Source of the DNA: an uncultured Collinsella sp.
GTDB taxonomy: Bacteria > Actinomycetota > Coriobacteriia > Coriobacteriales > Coriobacteriaceae
Reading direction: 5' to 3'
Assembly: GCA_937896835.1 (NCBI GenBank)
Contig: CALBOJ010000050.1
Span: 1-64,000 of the forward strand
Length of the DNA stretch: 64,000 bases
Within the stretch, counting starts at the first letter, position 1. Each line of letters starts with the position of its first letter. The translations under genes were made by a program, and so were the position numbers. Below the pieces are notes generated by a model. The model was not told the DNA's origin, made no database searches, and saw nothing but the letters and a program-made list of their open reading frames with translations. Below, in pieces: positions 1 through 9,224 of the stretch.

Positions 1-55
1 AACCCGTTAGCTCGACTATAGTAACAAAGATTTCCGTCGTGTGCCAGAGAAATTT

Positions 56-952
56 TTACTTCTTTGGCGCTTCAATGCGAACCGTGTCGGAAACGAGCTC
101 CGTTGCATAAGCCCACCAGCCGTTTTGTTGAGCGACTGCCGCAAGATTGACTGCCGTGGCGGCAGTATCGCAAATGGCAAACGAGCAGGCACCCGAACCG
201 CACACGTTTGCGGTAATGGTACCGTCCTGTGAACGGAGCCAGTCGAGCACCGTTTGAATCCGCGGCTCCATCTGCGCGGAAATGACTCCCAAGTTGTTGT
301 GGACGAGCGCGTAGGCCGCCTCTGCGTCTCCCGAGCGAAGGGCAGATGCGATCGCTCCGGGCTTGTCCGCAGGCGCTGGGGTCTCGTCAAAACGTCGATA
401 GGCTTCAATTGTTGAAACGCTTGCCTCGCGCGGCTTGACCAGCACGACGGGTGTCGCGGGTAGTGCGGGGTACTCGGTTGCCAGCACGTCTCCCCCACCT
501 ACGTAGAACGCAGGACTCGCGTGCAAAAAGAACGGGACGTCAGCACCAATGCCCCGCGCAATGTCGTCGAGCGCGGGGTCGGCGCGATCAATGCCCCAGA
601 GCTCCGCCAAGGCGACAATGACCGCCGCGGCATCCGTCGAAGGACCGCCCAGGCCAGCACACAACGGGATGCACTTCTCGATCGTGATGCAGACGTTGGC
701 TTCACGACCATAATGCTCGGCCATAGCGAGCGCAGCACGATACGCCGTATTCTTTTGCATGGGAAAGTCGGATGTCGGAATCGTCTGGACGGTCAGCGCC
801 TGTGCCGGCGTAACCGTCACGGTATCGACAAGACCGACGGCTGCCATCAGGGAATCGACCTTATGGTAGCCGCGGTCGTCACGCTCGGTATGAACCCCCA
901 GATAGAGGTTGATCTTTGCCGGCGCGGAAAGGGTCAGGGACCAATCGGTCAC
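56..952 (-). CDS. ispE: 4-diphosphocytidyl-2-C-methyl-D-erythritol kinase
   Basis: ATP-dependent kinase of the MEP isoprenoid pathway that phosphorylates the 2-hydroxyl of CDP-methylerythritol in the cytoplasm. The 298-residue GHMP-fold protein shows the N-terminal PAKINL motif (residues 11-16), the glycine-rich ATP loop GLGGPSTDAA (100-109) and IGADVPFF (135-142); length is normal for the family. The start is GTG at 952, eight bases after a GGAG that lies in the end of the upstream veg-like gene, whose stop is only three bases away, so the two are probably co-transcribed. The pathway's first enzyme, dxs, is at 54953-56734 in this window. Identification is secure. Confidence 0.95.
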   Translation of the reverse strand: MTDWSLTLSAPAKINLYLGVHTERDDRGYHKVDSLMAAVGLVDTVTVTPAQALTVQTIPTSDFPMQKNTAYRAALAMAEHYGREANVCITIEKCIPLCAGLGGPSTDAAAVIVALAELWGIDRADPALDDIARGIGADVPFFLHASPAFYVGGGDVLATEYPALPATPVVLVKPREASVSTIEAYRRFDETPAPADKPGAIASALRSGDAEAAYALVHNNLGVISAQMEPRIQTVLDWLRSQDGTITANVCGSGACSFAICDTAATAVNLAAVAQQNGWWAYATELVSDTVRIEAPKK

Positions 953-954
953 CG

Positions 955-1251
955 CTAGTGCTCCTCGAGCTGATTGCCGAGCGGGGTAAAAATGTGCTCG
1001 CCGCTCTCGGGGTCGAACAGCTCGACCTGGCCGGTGAGAACATCAATATACTGGTAGGACTGACGCGACTTGCGGCCACGGCGCTCGTCGACCTCGACGA
1101 TAAAGACTGCCGGATGGACGCTCTTGATGGTGCCCATGCGCTCGACGACGCGGGTGCGGCCCATGTTGGCCTTCACCTTAACGCGATCGCCCACCATATC
1201 GGTCAGCTTCTCGTGGATGTCGTCGACGTGATTGACTTCCATCTCTTCCAT
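955..1251 (-). CDS. Veg-family protein
   Basis: A 98-residue protein resembling Bacillus Veg, a small conserved protein linked to biofilm matrix regulation and spore outgrowth; its biochemical role is not settled. The recognisable core is a basic stretch VKANMGRTRVVERMGTI followed by a beta-rich segment ending SYQYIDVLTGQVEL, matching the Veg pattern of K.N.GRR..ER.G and SYSYADILT. An in-frame ATG at 1275 exists, but GGAGG at 1260-1264 sits eight bases before the ATG at 1251, so the shorter start is chosen. It is followed after three bases by ispE. In Firmicutes veg also lies beside ispE, which supports the call. Confidence 0.8.
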   Translation of the reverse strand: MEEMEVNHVDDIHEKLTDMVGDRVKVKANMGRTRVVERMGTIKSVHPAVFIVEVDERRGRKSRQSYQYIDVLTGQVELFDPESGEHIFTPLGNQLEEH

Positions 1252-1278
1252 GAACAGGGCCTCCAGAAGGTGCAATTC

Positions 1279-1327
1279 AAAAAGGGGATAATACCCCTAA
1301 GATAGACAAAACTCTAATACTATAGCA
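1279..1327 (-). promoter_or_regulatory. candidate promoter and leader hairpin of veg-ispE
   Basis: On the minus strand an extended -10 element, TGC followed by TATAGT, lies at 1319-1327. Downstream at 1283-1298 a small hairpin (AGGGG/CCCCT) is followed by a run of T at 1279-1283. It could be a weak attenuator or the end of an upstream transcript. No good -35 box is seen, so this is only a candidate. Confidence 0.35.
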
Positions 1328-1406
1328 CCCTGCCGTGGCCATGCGCAAGTAGCTAAATAAGCCCCGTCCCAAATACGTACCAGACGACAACCTCGCATGA
1401 CCAGTT

Positions 1407-1434
1407 GTTACGCGGTTTGGTAAAACCGCGTAAC
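1407..1434 (-). terminator. 12-bp hairpin directly after the dtd stop codon
   Basis: Perfect inverted repeat GTTACGCGGTTT / AAACCGCGTAAC with a four-base loop, ending at the base next to the dtd stop codon (1435-1437). There is no clear T-run on the minus side, so it may be a transcript-end stabiliser rather than a canonical intrinsic terminator. It follows the same stop-abutting placement as several other hairpins in this window. Confidence 0.5.
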
Positions 1435-1881
1435 CTAAAGGTTGTCTGTGTCCAAGACGATGGTGAATGGGCCGTCGTTGACGAGGTCGACTTTCATATC
1501 GGCGCCAAAGATGCCGTGCGCCACGTGTTCGACATCTTGACGAACGAGCGTCAGGAAGTACTCGTAGAGCTCGTTGGCAACATCGGGGGCGCCTGCATCG
1601 GTAAACGACGGACGGCGGCCGTGGCGGCAGTCGGCGAACAGCGTGAACTGCGAGACCACGAGCACCTCTCCGTCGACATCGGCAAGTGCCAGGTTGGTCT
1701 TGCCGTTCTCGTCCTCGTTAATGCGCAAGCCGCGGAGCTTGCCCCACAGCTTATCGGCCTCGGCGCGCGTGTCGCCGTGGCCCACGCCCAGCAGCACCAG
1801 ATAGCCGCGCCCAATTTTGCCCACGCACTCGCCGTCGACCGTCACGCCGGCGTTGAGTACGCGCTGCACCACCGCACGCAC
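1435..1881 (-). CDS. dtd: D-aminoacyl-tRNA deacylase
   Basis: Removes D-amino acids (and glycine mischarged on tRNA-Ala) from tRNAs, a translation proofreading step in the cytoplasm. The 148-residue protein has the family length and both signature motifs: SQFTL (residues 77-81) and the cross-subunit motif NDGPFT (135-140; NxGPVT in most homologues). The start is GTG at 1881, six bases after GAGGAG in the last codons of rdgB; the rdgB stop is three bases upstream, so the two are translationally close and likely in one operon. Secure call. Confidence 0.95.
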   Translation of the reverse strand: MRAVVQRVLNAGVTVDGECVGKIGRGYLVLLGVGHGDTRAEADKLWGKLRGLRINEDENGKTNLALADVDGEVLVVSQFTLFADCRHGRRPSFTDAGAPDVANELYEYFLTLVRQDVEHVAHGIFGADMKVDLVNDGPFTIVLDTDNL

Positions 1882-1884
1882 GGC

Positions 1885-2526
1885 CTACTCCTCGCCCGTC
1901 AGTTTGGCGGACAGATGCTCGAGCGCGTGGAAACGATGGCTGATGGCGTTCTTCTCGTCCGCCGTCAGCTCGGCCATGGTCTTGCCCGGCGTGTCGACCG
2001 GCAGGAACAGCGGGTCATAGCCAAAGCCGTGATCGCCGCGGCCCTCGTGTGCGATAACGCCCTCGCAGGCGCCCTCGCCATAGGTGACCAGACCATCCGT
2101 GTCGATAAGCGCAACGACGCTCATAAAGCGCGCGGTGCGGTCCTCGTCCGCCACGCCTTCCAGGTTAACGAGCAGCTTGGCGTTGTTGGCGGCATCGTCT
2201 CCGTGCACGCCCGCATAGCGCGCGCTATACACGCCCGGCTCGCCGTCCAACGCATCGACGACCAAGCCGGAGTCGTCGGCGATGGCCATAAGGCCCGTCT
2301 CCTCGACCGCAGCCTGCGCCTTGATGATGGCGTTCTCCAAAAACGTCGTGCCGTTTTCCTCGGGGTCCTCAAAATCGCCCAGCTGGCCGAGCGCCACAAA
2401 GCGAACCTCGGGCATGACCTTGCCTAAAATGGCCTCGATCTCGGTGAGCTTATGGGCGTTGCCCGTTGCCACGACAATGGTCGCCGCCGGGTCGAGGGTG
2501 TCGATGTCGATCTTCTCAAGTGCCAT
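1885..2526 (-). CDS. rdgB: XTP/dITP diphosphatase (HAM1/RdgB)
   Basis: Nucleotide-pool sanitiser that hydrolyses XTP, ITP and dITP to monophosphates. In the 213-residue protein the substrate-binding TGNAHK motif is at 21-26, the catalytic ADDSGL at 83-88, SARYAG at 101-106, and GFGYDPLF and SHRFHAL near the C-terminus, all in the expected order. It carries about 15 extra residues before the usual start of the fold. ATG at 2526 is preceded by AAGGAG. In many bacteria rdgB sits beside rph and murI, as here, so this is a conserved core cluster. Confidence 0.95.
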   Translation of the reverse strand: MALEKIDIDTLDPAATIVVATGNAHKLTEIEAILGKVMPEVRFVALGQLGDFEDPEENGTTFLENAIIKAQAAVEETGLMAIADDSGLVVDALDGEPGVYSARYAGVHGDDAANNAKLLVNLEGVADEDRTARFMSVVALIDTDGLVTYGEGACEGVIAHEGRGDHGFGYDPLFLPVDTPGKTMAELTADEKNAISHRFHALEHLSAKLTGEE

Positions 2527-2617
2527 GAGTGGTCTCCTTGTCTCTATAGCAATGCCGCGCCGAGGGCGACGAGGGCCTCCGCCTCTCCCCTCTCAATCAA
2601 CGGCAGTCTTATACTTC

Positions 2618-2671
2618 GACGTTTTCCCAGATAAAACCTGCCAAAATAAACCTGTCCCTTTTTGGCAGGTT
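2618..2671 (-). repeat. short dispersed hairpin repeat, copy A, acting as rph terminator
   Basis: A roughly 54-bp sequence found again at 28772-28825 and, in opposite orientation, at 33649-33703. Its core is a hairpin (2635-2671) with 12-bp arms AACCTGCCAAAA / TTTTGGCAGGTT around a CCTGTCCCTTT-containing loop. The arm includes two bases of the rph stop codon. On the minus strand the arm runs into TTTTAT, as in an intrinsic terminator. Confidence 0.7.
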
Positions 2672-3395
2672 AGGCGAGGGCTTGGCGCTGGAGCTCGATG
2701 AGCTCGGCGATGCCTTTGTCGCCCAGGTCGAGCAAGGCGTTGAGGCGCGTACGGTCAAAGGGCGCCTGCTCGCCGGTACCCTGGAGCTCGATCATCTCGC
2801 CGGTGTCGGTAGCGACGAGGTTCATGTCGACCTCGGCGTGGCTGTCCTCGGAATAATCGAGGTCAAGCAGTGTATTGCCGTCGACAACGCCCATGGAGAT
2901 GGCAGCCACCTGGCCGGTAAGCGGGATGCGCTCGATCTTGCCTGCCTCGACCCACATGGCGAGGGCGTCGTGCAGCGCCACCCAGGCGCCGGTAATGCTC
3001 GCCGTACGCGTACCGCCATCGGCCTGGATCACGTCGCAGTCGACGGTGACGGTGTACTCGCCGAGCGCCTTCATGTTGACGACGGTACGCAGGCTGCGGC
3101 CAATGAGGCGCTCAATCTCCATGGAGCGGCCCTTGCGGTTGGCGTGCTCGCGCTTGCAGCGCTTGCCGGTCGACGCCGGCAGCATGGCGTACTCCGCGGT
3201 CACCCAGCCGGCCTTGGCGCCCTTGCGCCAGCCCGGCACGCCCTCCTCGATGGTGGCAGCGCACAGCACGCGCGTATCGCCGAACTCGGCCAGGCACGAA
3301 CCGTGGGCGTGCTTCATGACGCCACGGGTGAGCTTAACGGGACGCAACTCGTTGGCGGCGCGGCCGTTGGCGCGGTTGACCTGCATGTACTCCAT
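2670..3395 (-). CDS. rph: ribonuclease PH
   Basis: Phosphorolytic 3'-to-5' exoribonuclease that trims the 3' ends of tRNA precursors, using phosphate and releasing nucleoside diphosphates. The 241-residue protein matches the family over its whole length: R.....[16 protein letters not shown] at the N-terminus, [11 protein letters not shown], the RSLRTVV segment with the phosphate-contacting arginine, and [19 protein letters not shown] in the centre. ATG at 3395 follows AAAGGA. The TAA stop is partly built into the palindromic repeat that follows. It lies between murI and rdgB in the same orientation. Confidence 0.97.
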   Translation of the reverse strand: MEYMQVNRANGRAANELRPVKLTRGVMKHAHGSCLAEFGDTRVLCAATIEEGVPGWRKGAKAGWVTAEYAMLPASTGKRCKREHANRKGRSMEIERLIGRSLRTVVNMKALGEYTVTVDCDVIQADGGTRTASITGAWVALHDALAMWVEAGKIERIPLTGQVAAISMGVVDGNTLLDLDYSEDSHAEVDMNLVATDTGEMIELQGTGEQAPFDRTRLNALLDLGDKGIAELIELQRQALA

Positions 3396-3450
3396 AGAAA
3401 GATCCTTTCGGCAAAAGGTGAAGGTGGGTCTTTGGTCGGTGACCTTATAT

Positions 3451-4335
3451 CTATTTCAGTTCGTCGATATCGATATGTTCAATGCTCTTGAGCGGCTGAC
3501 CAAAGATAAAGCTGCCCGCCACCGCAAACTCGGCAATGTTATCGGCCGTCGTGGCAAAACGATGCTGCGGCTCAGCGGCGTCGCCCGCCAGCTGCTCGCG
3601 GCGCATGAGGATATCGGTCAGCTCGCGCGTGGTCTCCTCGGCGGAACTCACGACGCGTACCCCAGGCCCCAGCGCATGGCGGATAGGTCCCACCAACAGC
3701 GGAAAATGCGTACAGCCGAGCACCACGGTATCGATACCGTGGTCGCGCAGTGGCTCAACCGTGGCACCCACCAGCGCACGCACGGCAGGCGTATCGAAGA
3801 TGTCCTCGTTCTCAAGCCACTGCTCTTGCAGATGCGCACCCGAGGCGAGCTCGTGTTCGACAACCTCGACAAAGCTCGAGGCGGGGCAGCCGTATACGTC
3901 GACGCCGGCATCTAGGTCCTGAATGGCGCGCGTGTAAGCGCCCGAGCGAATGGTGAGGTTGGTGGCGAGCACGCCCACGCGACGCGTGCGGGTGCTGTTG
4001 ATTGCCGCACGGGCACCCGGCGCGATCACGCCGATCACGGGAACGTCGAGCACCTGCTGGGCCAGACGCAAGGCCGCAGCTGTCGCCGTGTTGCAGGCGA
4101 TGACCATAATCTTGACGTCGTGCTTCGACAGCCAACGGCCCGCCTGCAACGCAAACGAGCGCACCTCATCCTCCGTGCGCGTGCCGTAGGGGCAGCGTTT
4201 GGTGTCGCCGAAGTAGTAGACGGACTCATGCGGCAGCGCCGTCGCGATGGCGCGCGCAACCGTCAGACCGCCCAAACCAGAATCGAACACGCCAATCGGG
4301 CGCGTGTCGCCTGCCGGATTCTCGATATCGGACAT
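3451..4335 (-). CDS. murI: glutamate racemase
   Basis: Makes D-glutamate for peptidoglycan from L-glutamate without a cofactor, using two cysteines as acid and base. Both are present: Cys81 in CNTATA and Cys208 in LGCTHFPLL. The substrate-binding DSGLGGLT is at 18-25. At 294 residues it is slightly longer than typical (about 265-285). ATG at 4335 has a GAGG only two bases upstream, so initiation may be weak. It lies downstream of murE, which consumes the next wall precursor, so the cluster links wall-precursor synthesis with RNA and nucleotide housekeeping. Confidence 0.96.
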   Translation of the reverse strand: MSDIENPAGDTRPIGVFDSGLGGLTVARAIATALPHESVYYFGDTKRCPYGTRTEDEVRSFALQAGRWLSKHDVKIMVIACNTATAAALRLAQQVLDVPVIGVIAPGARAAINSTRTRRVGVLATNLTIRSGAYTRAIQDLDAGVDVYGCPASSFVEVVEHELASGAHLQEQWLENEDIFDTPAVRALVGATVEPLRDHGIDTVVLGCTHFPLLVGPIRHALGPGVRVVSSAEETTRELTDILMRREQLAGDAAEPQHRFATTADNIAEFAVAGSFIFGQPLKSIEHIDIDELK

Positions 4336-4386
4336 TACCTCACCAGTCTCTCTCGAAAAGACATGTCCAAGTGCGGCGGCGACGCG

Positions 4387-5298
4387 CTACGAACGCGCCG
4401 CGACCAGCAGCTCTGCCGTCGCCGCCCAACCGTCGACAATTTTGCCGCGCGTAACGAAAGCGTTCTCGCAAGCAGCCAGGAACTCGGGCGCGCCGGCGCT
4501 CGTCAGGCCATTCTCGACCAGGCAGAACGTGCCCACGTGATCGGCCATGTAGAAGTCGGACTCGGAATCGCCGAGCGCGAGCGTCTCCTCGCGCTCGATC
4601 CCCAGGTGCTCGCAGAAGCGCGCAATGGCGACGCCTTTGTTGAGGCCCGCGGGGTTGATGTTGAATGCGCGGCCGTCCTCGACGCGATTAAGCTCAAGCG
4701 TCGTCGGCTTGGACAGGTGAGTCAGATGGCCGTTGCAAGCCCAGACCAGACCGCAGCCGGCCTCGTCGAGGATGGCCTGGACCTCATCGTCGGGCACATC
4801 GCCGCGCATGCCGACGGTGACCTCACGGTACTTGTAGCCGGTCGACATGTCGTTGTGGTACTCGATCTTGTGCGGCCAGCGGGCGAGGATCTTCTCGCAC
4901 ACGCCGGTCTGCTCGATCACCTGGTGCGGCGTGAGACCGCAAGAGGGGTCGTAGGGCATATCGCCGGTCAGATACTCCCAATCGTTGGCCTTGAGGTCGT
5001 ACATGATCAGGCCACCCATCTCGCCGATGTAGGAATTGAGGCCGAGCACGCGCGCATCCTCGTGGATCATGGTGCGGTTGCGGCCCGAGGTGGGAACCAC
5101 CTGAATACCAGCGCGGGCAAGTGCCACGACGGCCTCGACGAGTTTGGTCGAGGGGTTGCCGTCGTTGTCGCGCAGCACGCACGAGCCGGGTGCGAGCATC
5201 GTGGCATCTAGGTCGGTAAAGACGTACTTGACCTTGGCCAAGCGCTCGCGCATCTCGCCCGAAAGCTCGGCAACGGTCGGCAGGGTGTTGTGGGACAT
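4387..5298 (-). CDS. HAD-superfamily (Cof/IIB-type) phosphatase
   Basis: A 303-residue haloacid-dehalogenase fold protein. Motif I is VFTDLDATML, with the nucleophile and acid aspartates at 29 and 31; motif II is PTSGRN and motif IV GDSESDFYMA, the arrangement of Cof-type sugar-phosphate or FMN phosphatases. The substrate cannot be deduced. An ATG 42 bases further upstream is in frame, but GGAG five bases before the ATG at 5298 makes this the better start. It lies between murE and murI and may be co-transcribed. A second, unrelated-in-detail HAD protein is at 48123-48986. Confidence 0.85.
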   Translation of the reverse strand: MSHNTLPTVAELSGEMRERLAKVKYVFTDLDATMLAPGSCVLRDNDGNPSTKLVEAVVALARAGIQVVPTSGRNRTMIHEDARVLGLNSYIGEMGGLIMYDLKANDWEYLTGDMPYDPSCGLTPHQVIEQTGVCEKILARWPHKIEYHNDMSTGYKYREVTVGMRGDVPDDEVQAILDEAGCGLVWACNGHLTHLSKPTTLELNRVEDGRAFNINPAGLNKGVAIARFCEHLGIEREETLALGDSESDFYMADHVGTFCLVENGLTSAGAPEFLAACENAFVTRGKIVDGWAATAELLVAARS

Positions 5299-5405
5299 GG
5301 TTACTCCGTTTACGTAGAAGGGTTTGGACTTGGACGGCATGTTTTGATTGAGGGAACACGCTTATGGCGACAGCGCACTCAGGGCGCCGCCGCCATCATG
5401 GTTCA

Positions 5406-6968
5406 TTAGTCAAACTGGGTAACATCGATCAGGCGATTGGCCAACGAAAGGTCGCTCTCGATAGGCACGAACTCGTCACCCACGTGCATGAGCTCCTCGT
5501 CACCCTTTGCCAGCAGCAAGACAATGGTGGGAGCATCGGGGTTGACGTATTCCTCGCGCGCCGCCTTGAACGCCGCGCGCACGGCAGCCTCGCGATCGAG
5601 GATAATCTCGTTCGGCGTATCGTCGGGAACATGCTCGGCAAGCTCGCGACAGACCTTCATCGGGTCCTCGTGAGCCGGGTCCTCGTTGGCAAAGATCATC
5701 AGGTCGGAATATGGTGCGGCCTCGCGCGGAAGCTGCTCGCGGCGCTCCTGCGCCTTGCCGCCGGCAGCGCCAAACACTGCAATGACTGGACTAGTGGGAA
5801 ACGCGCGCTTGACCGACGAGAAAAGCGAACGGAACGAAAGCTGGTTGTGCGCATAGTCAACGACGCAGATCACGCGGCCGTCCTTCGACTCCACGACCTC
5901 CATACGGCCCGGCACGCGCAATTTGGAGAGGCCCTTCTTGATGGCATCGATACCGATGCCGATCTCGTGCGCAGCGGCGATAGCGACCAGCGCGTTCTCC
6001 ACGTTAAAGTCTCCCGCGATACCCAGCAGGATCTTCTCCCCCGCCTCGGACTCGTCGGCACACAGGCCATGCAGGTTAAACTCGATGTTAAAGCCGACCA
6101 CGCGGACATCGCTTGCCCACAGGCTTGCCTCGGGATGCTCGACGCCAACGGTCACCAAGCGCTCGGCCGTCGACGCTGCCTCCAGCACACGGTCAACCTC
6201 TTCGGTGCCCAGATTCACCACGGCGGTCTTTGCCTGGTCAAAGATCCTGAGTTTGCTCTCAAAATAATCCTCAAACGTGGGGTGTTCGATCGGCGAGATG
6301 TGGTCACGCCCGATGTTGAGGAAGCACGCCACGTCAAACGGCAGATTCTCGACGCGTTGGTACTTGAGCGCCTGGCTCGAGACCTCCATGACCATGGACT
6401 GGCGACCGGACTCACGGCAGTTGGCGATATGGCGCCAGACCTCGGGGGCCTCTGGCGTGGTATTGGTGCTCTCGTAGCACTCGATACCATCGTCGGTACT
6501 CACCGAGCCGATCATGCCGCAGGACTCGCCCGCCGCTTTGATAATCGACTGGAGCATAAAAGCGGCCGTGGTCTTTCCCTTGGTACCGGTGATGCCCACG
6601 ATCTTGACGTCGTGGTCGGGACGGTCGTAGACCTCCGGCGGCAACAGGGCCATGGCCGTGCGAACGCTATCAACAACCAGCATCGCAGCACCGCTCTCCT
6701 GCGCCAGCGGCTCCAGAGACTCGACCAGCGACTCTTCGCACACAAATGCGACGGCACCCGCATCGAGCGCCATGCTCAAAAACGCGGGCTTAAAGGCAGC
6801 ACCTTTGCAAAAGAACACGTCACCTGCCGAGACCGCGCGCGAATCAAACGAGCAGCCGGTCACGGCACGCTCGTCAACCTGCTCTGATGCGCGCAGCTCG
6901 CCGCACACATCGAGAAGCTTGGCAAGCGTATCGACCGTGGTCACGGTCGCGGAATCCGAATGGTGCAT
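5406..6968 (-). CDS. murE: UDP-N-acetylmuramoyl-tripeptide synthetase
   Basis: Mur ligase that adds the third (diamino) residue to UDP-MurNAc-L-Ala-D-Glu using ATP. The 520-residue protein has the N-terminal UDP-binding domain, the ATP loop GTKGKTT (128-134), the STNTTPEAPEVW substrate segment and the C-terminal ligase domain. At the position where meso-diaminopimelate-adding enzymes have DNPR, this protein reads NEDPAHEDP, with alanine instead of arginine. That resembles the lysine- or ornithine-adding enzymes, so the native diamino acid is inferred not to be meso-DAP. AAAGGTGAAAG precedes the ATG at 6968. Confidence 0.93.
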   Translation of the reverse strand: MHHSDSATVTTVDTLAKLLDVCGELRASEQVDERAVTGCSFDSRAVSAGDVFFCKGAAFKPAFLSMALDAGAVAFVCEESLVESLEPLAQESGAAMLVVDSVRTAMALLPPEVYDRPDHDVKIVGITGTKGKTTAAFMLQSIIKAAGESCGMIGSVSTDDGIECYESTNTTPEAPEVWRHIANCRESGRQSMVMEVSSQALKYQRVENLPFDVACFLNIGRDHISPIEHPTFEDYFESKLRIFDQAKTAVVNLGTEEVDRVLEAASTAERLVTVGVEHPEASLWASDVRVVGFNIEFNLHGLCADESEAGEKILLGIAGDFNVENALVAIAAAHEIGIGIDAIKKGLSKLRVPGRMEVVESKDGRVICVVDYAHNQLSFRSLFSSVKRAFPTSPVIAVFGAAGGKAQERREQLPREAAPYSDLMIFANEDPAHEDPMKVCRELAEHVPDDTPNEIILDREAAVRAAFKAAREEYVNPDAPTIVLLLAKGDEELMHVGDEFVPIESDLSLANRLIDVTQFD

Positions 6969-7030
6969 CTTTCACCTTTCTCAGCCATTTGGCAGGGACG
7001 GTTTTTATAGTAACTGAAACGCACCCACGC

Positions 7031-7055
7031 AAAAACGGCTCCCGGAGGAGCCGTT
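7031..7055 (-). terminator. intrinsic terminator of asnB
   Basis: Nine-base arms AACGGCTCC / GGAGCCGTT with a four-base loop, followed on the minus strand by five T residues. It lies 26 bases after the asnB stop and before murE. Confidence 0.9.
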
Positions 7056-7080
7056 ACGCGCAGGCGTTCGTAAGCCGAGG

Positions 7081-8961
7081 CTAGGCAGCCTGAACAGCGG
7101 GCTGGTCCTCGTCGATAAAGAAGCGCTTGTACCACACCAGGAACACGAGCGGCGTATAGATCTTGCGCTGGAAATCGCCCTTGCCCGCAAAGTGCAGATC
7201 GAGCAGGTGCATGAGCTCGTCGGTATCGAAGAACTCGCTTGCCCACGGCGCGGTGAAGTACTCCTTGACATAGTCGTACCACTTTTGCTCGCGCAGCCAG
7301 TAGACAATCGGCACCGGGAAGCCCACCTTGGGACGGGTGGCCCACTCATCGGGCAGCGACTTGTTGGCAGCGTGGCGGAGTACCTGTTTGTTGCCGTTCT
7401 CGTTGATGCGGTAGCGGTCGGGAATGTGCTCGGCGAACTCCATGACTTTGCGGTCCAGGAAGGGCACGCGCAGCTCCAGCGAGTGCGCCATGCACATCTT
7501 GTCGGCCTTGAGCAGAATGTCGCCCGGAAGCCACATGTTCATGTCCAGGTACTGCTTCTTGACCAGCTCGGGCTGACCCTTCACGCGCGCATAGATGGGA
7601 GCGGCAAGCTCGAAGGCGCCATCGCCGGTGTTGTACTCGGGCTTGAGCACGTCGTCGACCTCGCGCTCCGGCCATACCAGAGCCTGTCCCAGGAACGACT
7701 TCTCGGGGATCTCGGCACCCTTGACCAGGAAGTTATGTCCCTTGAAGTACGGCATATGCAGCGCCAGGTTACCGAGCGCGCGACGGATGGGCAGCGGCAC
7801 CATCTTTTTGTACTTGCGGACTGGGACCGTGTCCTCGTAGTAGGCGTAGCCGCCAAAGAGCTCGTCGGCGCCTTCGCCCGAAAGCACGACGGTGACGTCC
7901 TTGCGGGCCATCTCGGCCAAGAACCACAGCGGCACGGAAGACAGGTTGGACTGCGGCTCGTCCATGTGATACTGGATGTCCTCGAGCGCACCGAAGAACT
8001 CGTCGGCGGTAATCATCTTGCGAACGTTTTCGACGCCGAGCTTATCGGAAAGCTCTTTGGCGTAGTTAGTCTCGTTGAAATTCTTGTAATCGAAGCCCAC
8101 CGAGAAGGTCTTGTCGGGCATGAGGCAAGCGGCGATGTAGCTGGAGTCGACGCCGCCGGAGAGGAACGACGCGACCTTGACGTCGGCGATGCGATGGGCC
8201 TCGACGCTCTCGTGCACGACCTCGTCCAGCTCGTCGACGTACTCCTCGAACGGCTTCTCGACGGCAGAGTAATCGCAATCCCAGTAGCGCTCGATGTTCA
8301 TCTTGCCGGTCGGGATATCGACGGTAAAGTAGTGCGCCGGCGGCAGCTTGTAGACCCCCTCGAAGAAGGTCTCCTCGGTTGCCGAATACTGCAGCGTCAT
8401 GTACGGACGCAGGGCCTTTTTGTTGACCGCCTTGTGGAAGTGCGGGTAGTCCAGGAAGCTCTTGATCTCGGAACCAAAGAGCACGCCCGGAGCGCCGTCG
8501 CCCGCATCGGCCATGGGATAGTAGTAGAGCGGCTTGATGCCAAAGATATCGCGGGCGCCAAAAAGCTTGTTCTTCTTCTTGTCCCAGATGACGAAGGCGT
8601 ACATACCGCGCAAGCGATCGAGTACTGCCTCGCCCCACTCCTCGTAGCCGTGCAGGAGGCTCTCGGTGTCGGCGCCGCAGTGGAACTTGTAGCCCTTGGC
8701 CTCGAGCTCGGAACGGAGTTCTTGGAAGTTGTAGATCTCGCCGTTGAAGACAATGACGACGCTACCGTCCTCGTTGGCCATGGGTTGGGCGCCAGCCTCG
8801 GTCAGGTCGAGGATCGACAGACGGCGGAAGCCGAGGGCAACGCGGCCGTCGATAAACTGACCGCCCATGTCGGGACCGCGATGGACGATGCGGTCCATCA
8901 TCTTGGTGAGTACCTCGGATTGGTTATCCGTCCCACCGACAAAACCGACAAAACCGCACAT
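7081..8961 (-). CDS. asnB: asparagine synthetase, glutamine-hydrolysing
   Basis: Converts aspartate, ATP and glutamine to asparagine. The N-terminal class II glutaminase domain begins with the catalytic Cys2 (MCGFVGFVGG) and includes the HRGP motif (27-30). The synthetase domain has the pyrophosphate loop SGGVDSSY near residue 268 and SGEGADELFGGY further on. The 626-residue length is typical of the AsnB subtype with a C-terminal extension. GAGGGGAT precedes the ATG at 8961. It is monocistronic by layout: a tRNA gene lies behind it and a strong terminator after it. The C-terminus is complete. Confidence 0.96.
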   Translation of the reverse strand: MCGFVGFVGGTDNQSEVLTKMMDRIVHRGPDMGGQFIDGRVALGFRRLSILDLTEAGAQPMANEDGSVVIVFNGEIYNFQELRSELEAKGYKFHCGADTESLLHGYEEWGEAVLDRLRGMYAFVIWDKKKNKLFGARDIFGIKPLYYYPMADAGDGAPGVLFGSEIKSFLDYPHFHKAVNKKALRPYMTLQYSATEETFFEGVYKLPPAHYFTVDIPTGKMNIERYWDCDYSAVEKPFEEYVDELDEVVHESVEAHRIADVKVASFLSGGVDSSYIAACLMPDKTFSVGFDYKNFNETNYAKELSDKLGVENVRKMITADEFFGALEDIQYHMDEPQSNLSSVPLWFLAEMARKDVTVVLSGEGADELFGGYAYYEDTVPVRKYKKMVPLPIRRALGNLALHMPYFKGHNFLVKGAEIPEKSFLGQALVWPEREVDDVLKPEYNTGDGAFELAAPIYARVKGQPELVKKQYLDMNMWLPGDILLKADKMCMAHSLELRVPFLDRKVMEFAEHIPDRYRINENGNKQVLRHAANKSLPDEWATRPKVGFPVPIVYWLREQKWYDYVKEYFTAPWASEFFDTDELMHLLDLHFAGKGDFQRKIYTPLVFLVWYKRFFIDEDQPAVQAA

Positions 8962-9130
8962 ATACTATCCCCTCTGCTGTTGCTGGGCATCAAATCGAAT
9001 CAGTAGCTTTTGAGTATACCCGAGGGCGTAAAGAGGGGCGGAATGTTCAGGCAATCTCAACTGAATCAGCTCCGCTGTGACACGCGACGGTTACCTTTAA
9101 TGGATATGAGATGAATGAGGCGATTGTTTT

Positions 9131-9138
9131 GCTATACT
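9131..9138 (+). promoter_or_regulatory. -10 element of tRNA-Val
   Basis: TGC followed by TATACT, ten bases upstream of the mature tRNA 5' end, gives an extended -10 box. No good -35 hexamer is visible at the right distance. Confidence 0.55.
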
Positions 9139-9148
9139 CTCTCCGCAC

Positions 9149-9224
9149 GGGCGATTGGCGCAACGGTTAGCGCAGGTGCTTTACACGCACAAGGCTGGGG
9201 GTTCGAATCCCTCATCGCCCACCA
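9149..9224 (+). tRNA. tRNA-Val (anticodon UAC)
   Basis: Complete 76-base cloverleaf with encoded CCA. The acceptor stem GGGCGAT pairs with ATCGCCC; the D arm is GCGC...GCGC; the anticodon loop is TTTACAC, so the anticodon is UAC; the T arm contains GGTTCGAATCC. One mismatch (G-A) is at the top of the anticodon stem. It is the only tRNA gene found in the window. Confidence 0.95.

Noticed and set aside
1..20. Shared string CCCGTTAGCTCG at the window start and at 61502
   Set aside because: Twelve bases only, with diverging flanks; the second is the end of a coding region, so chance similarity is enough.
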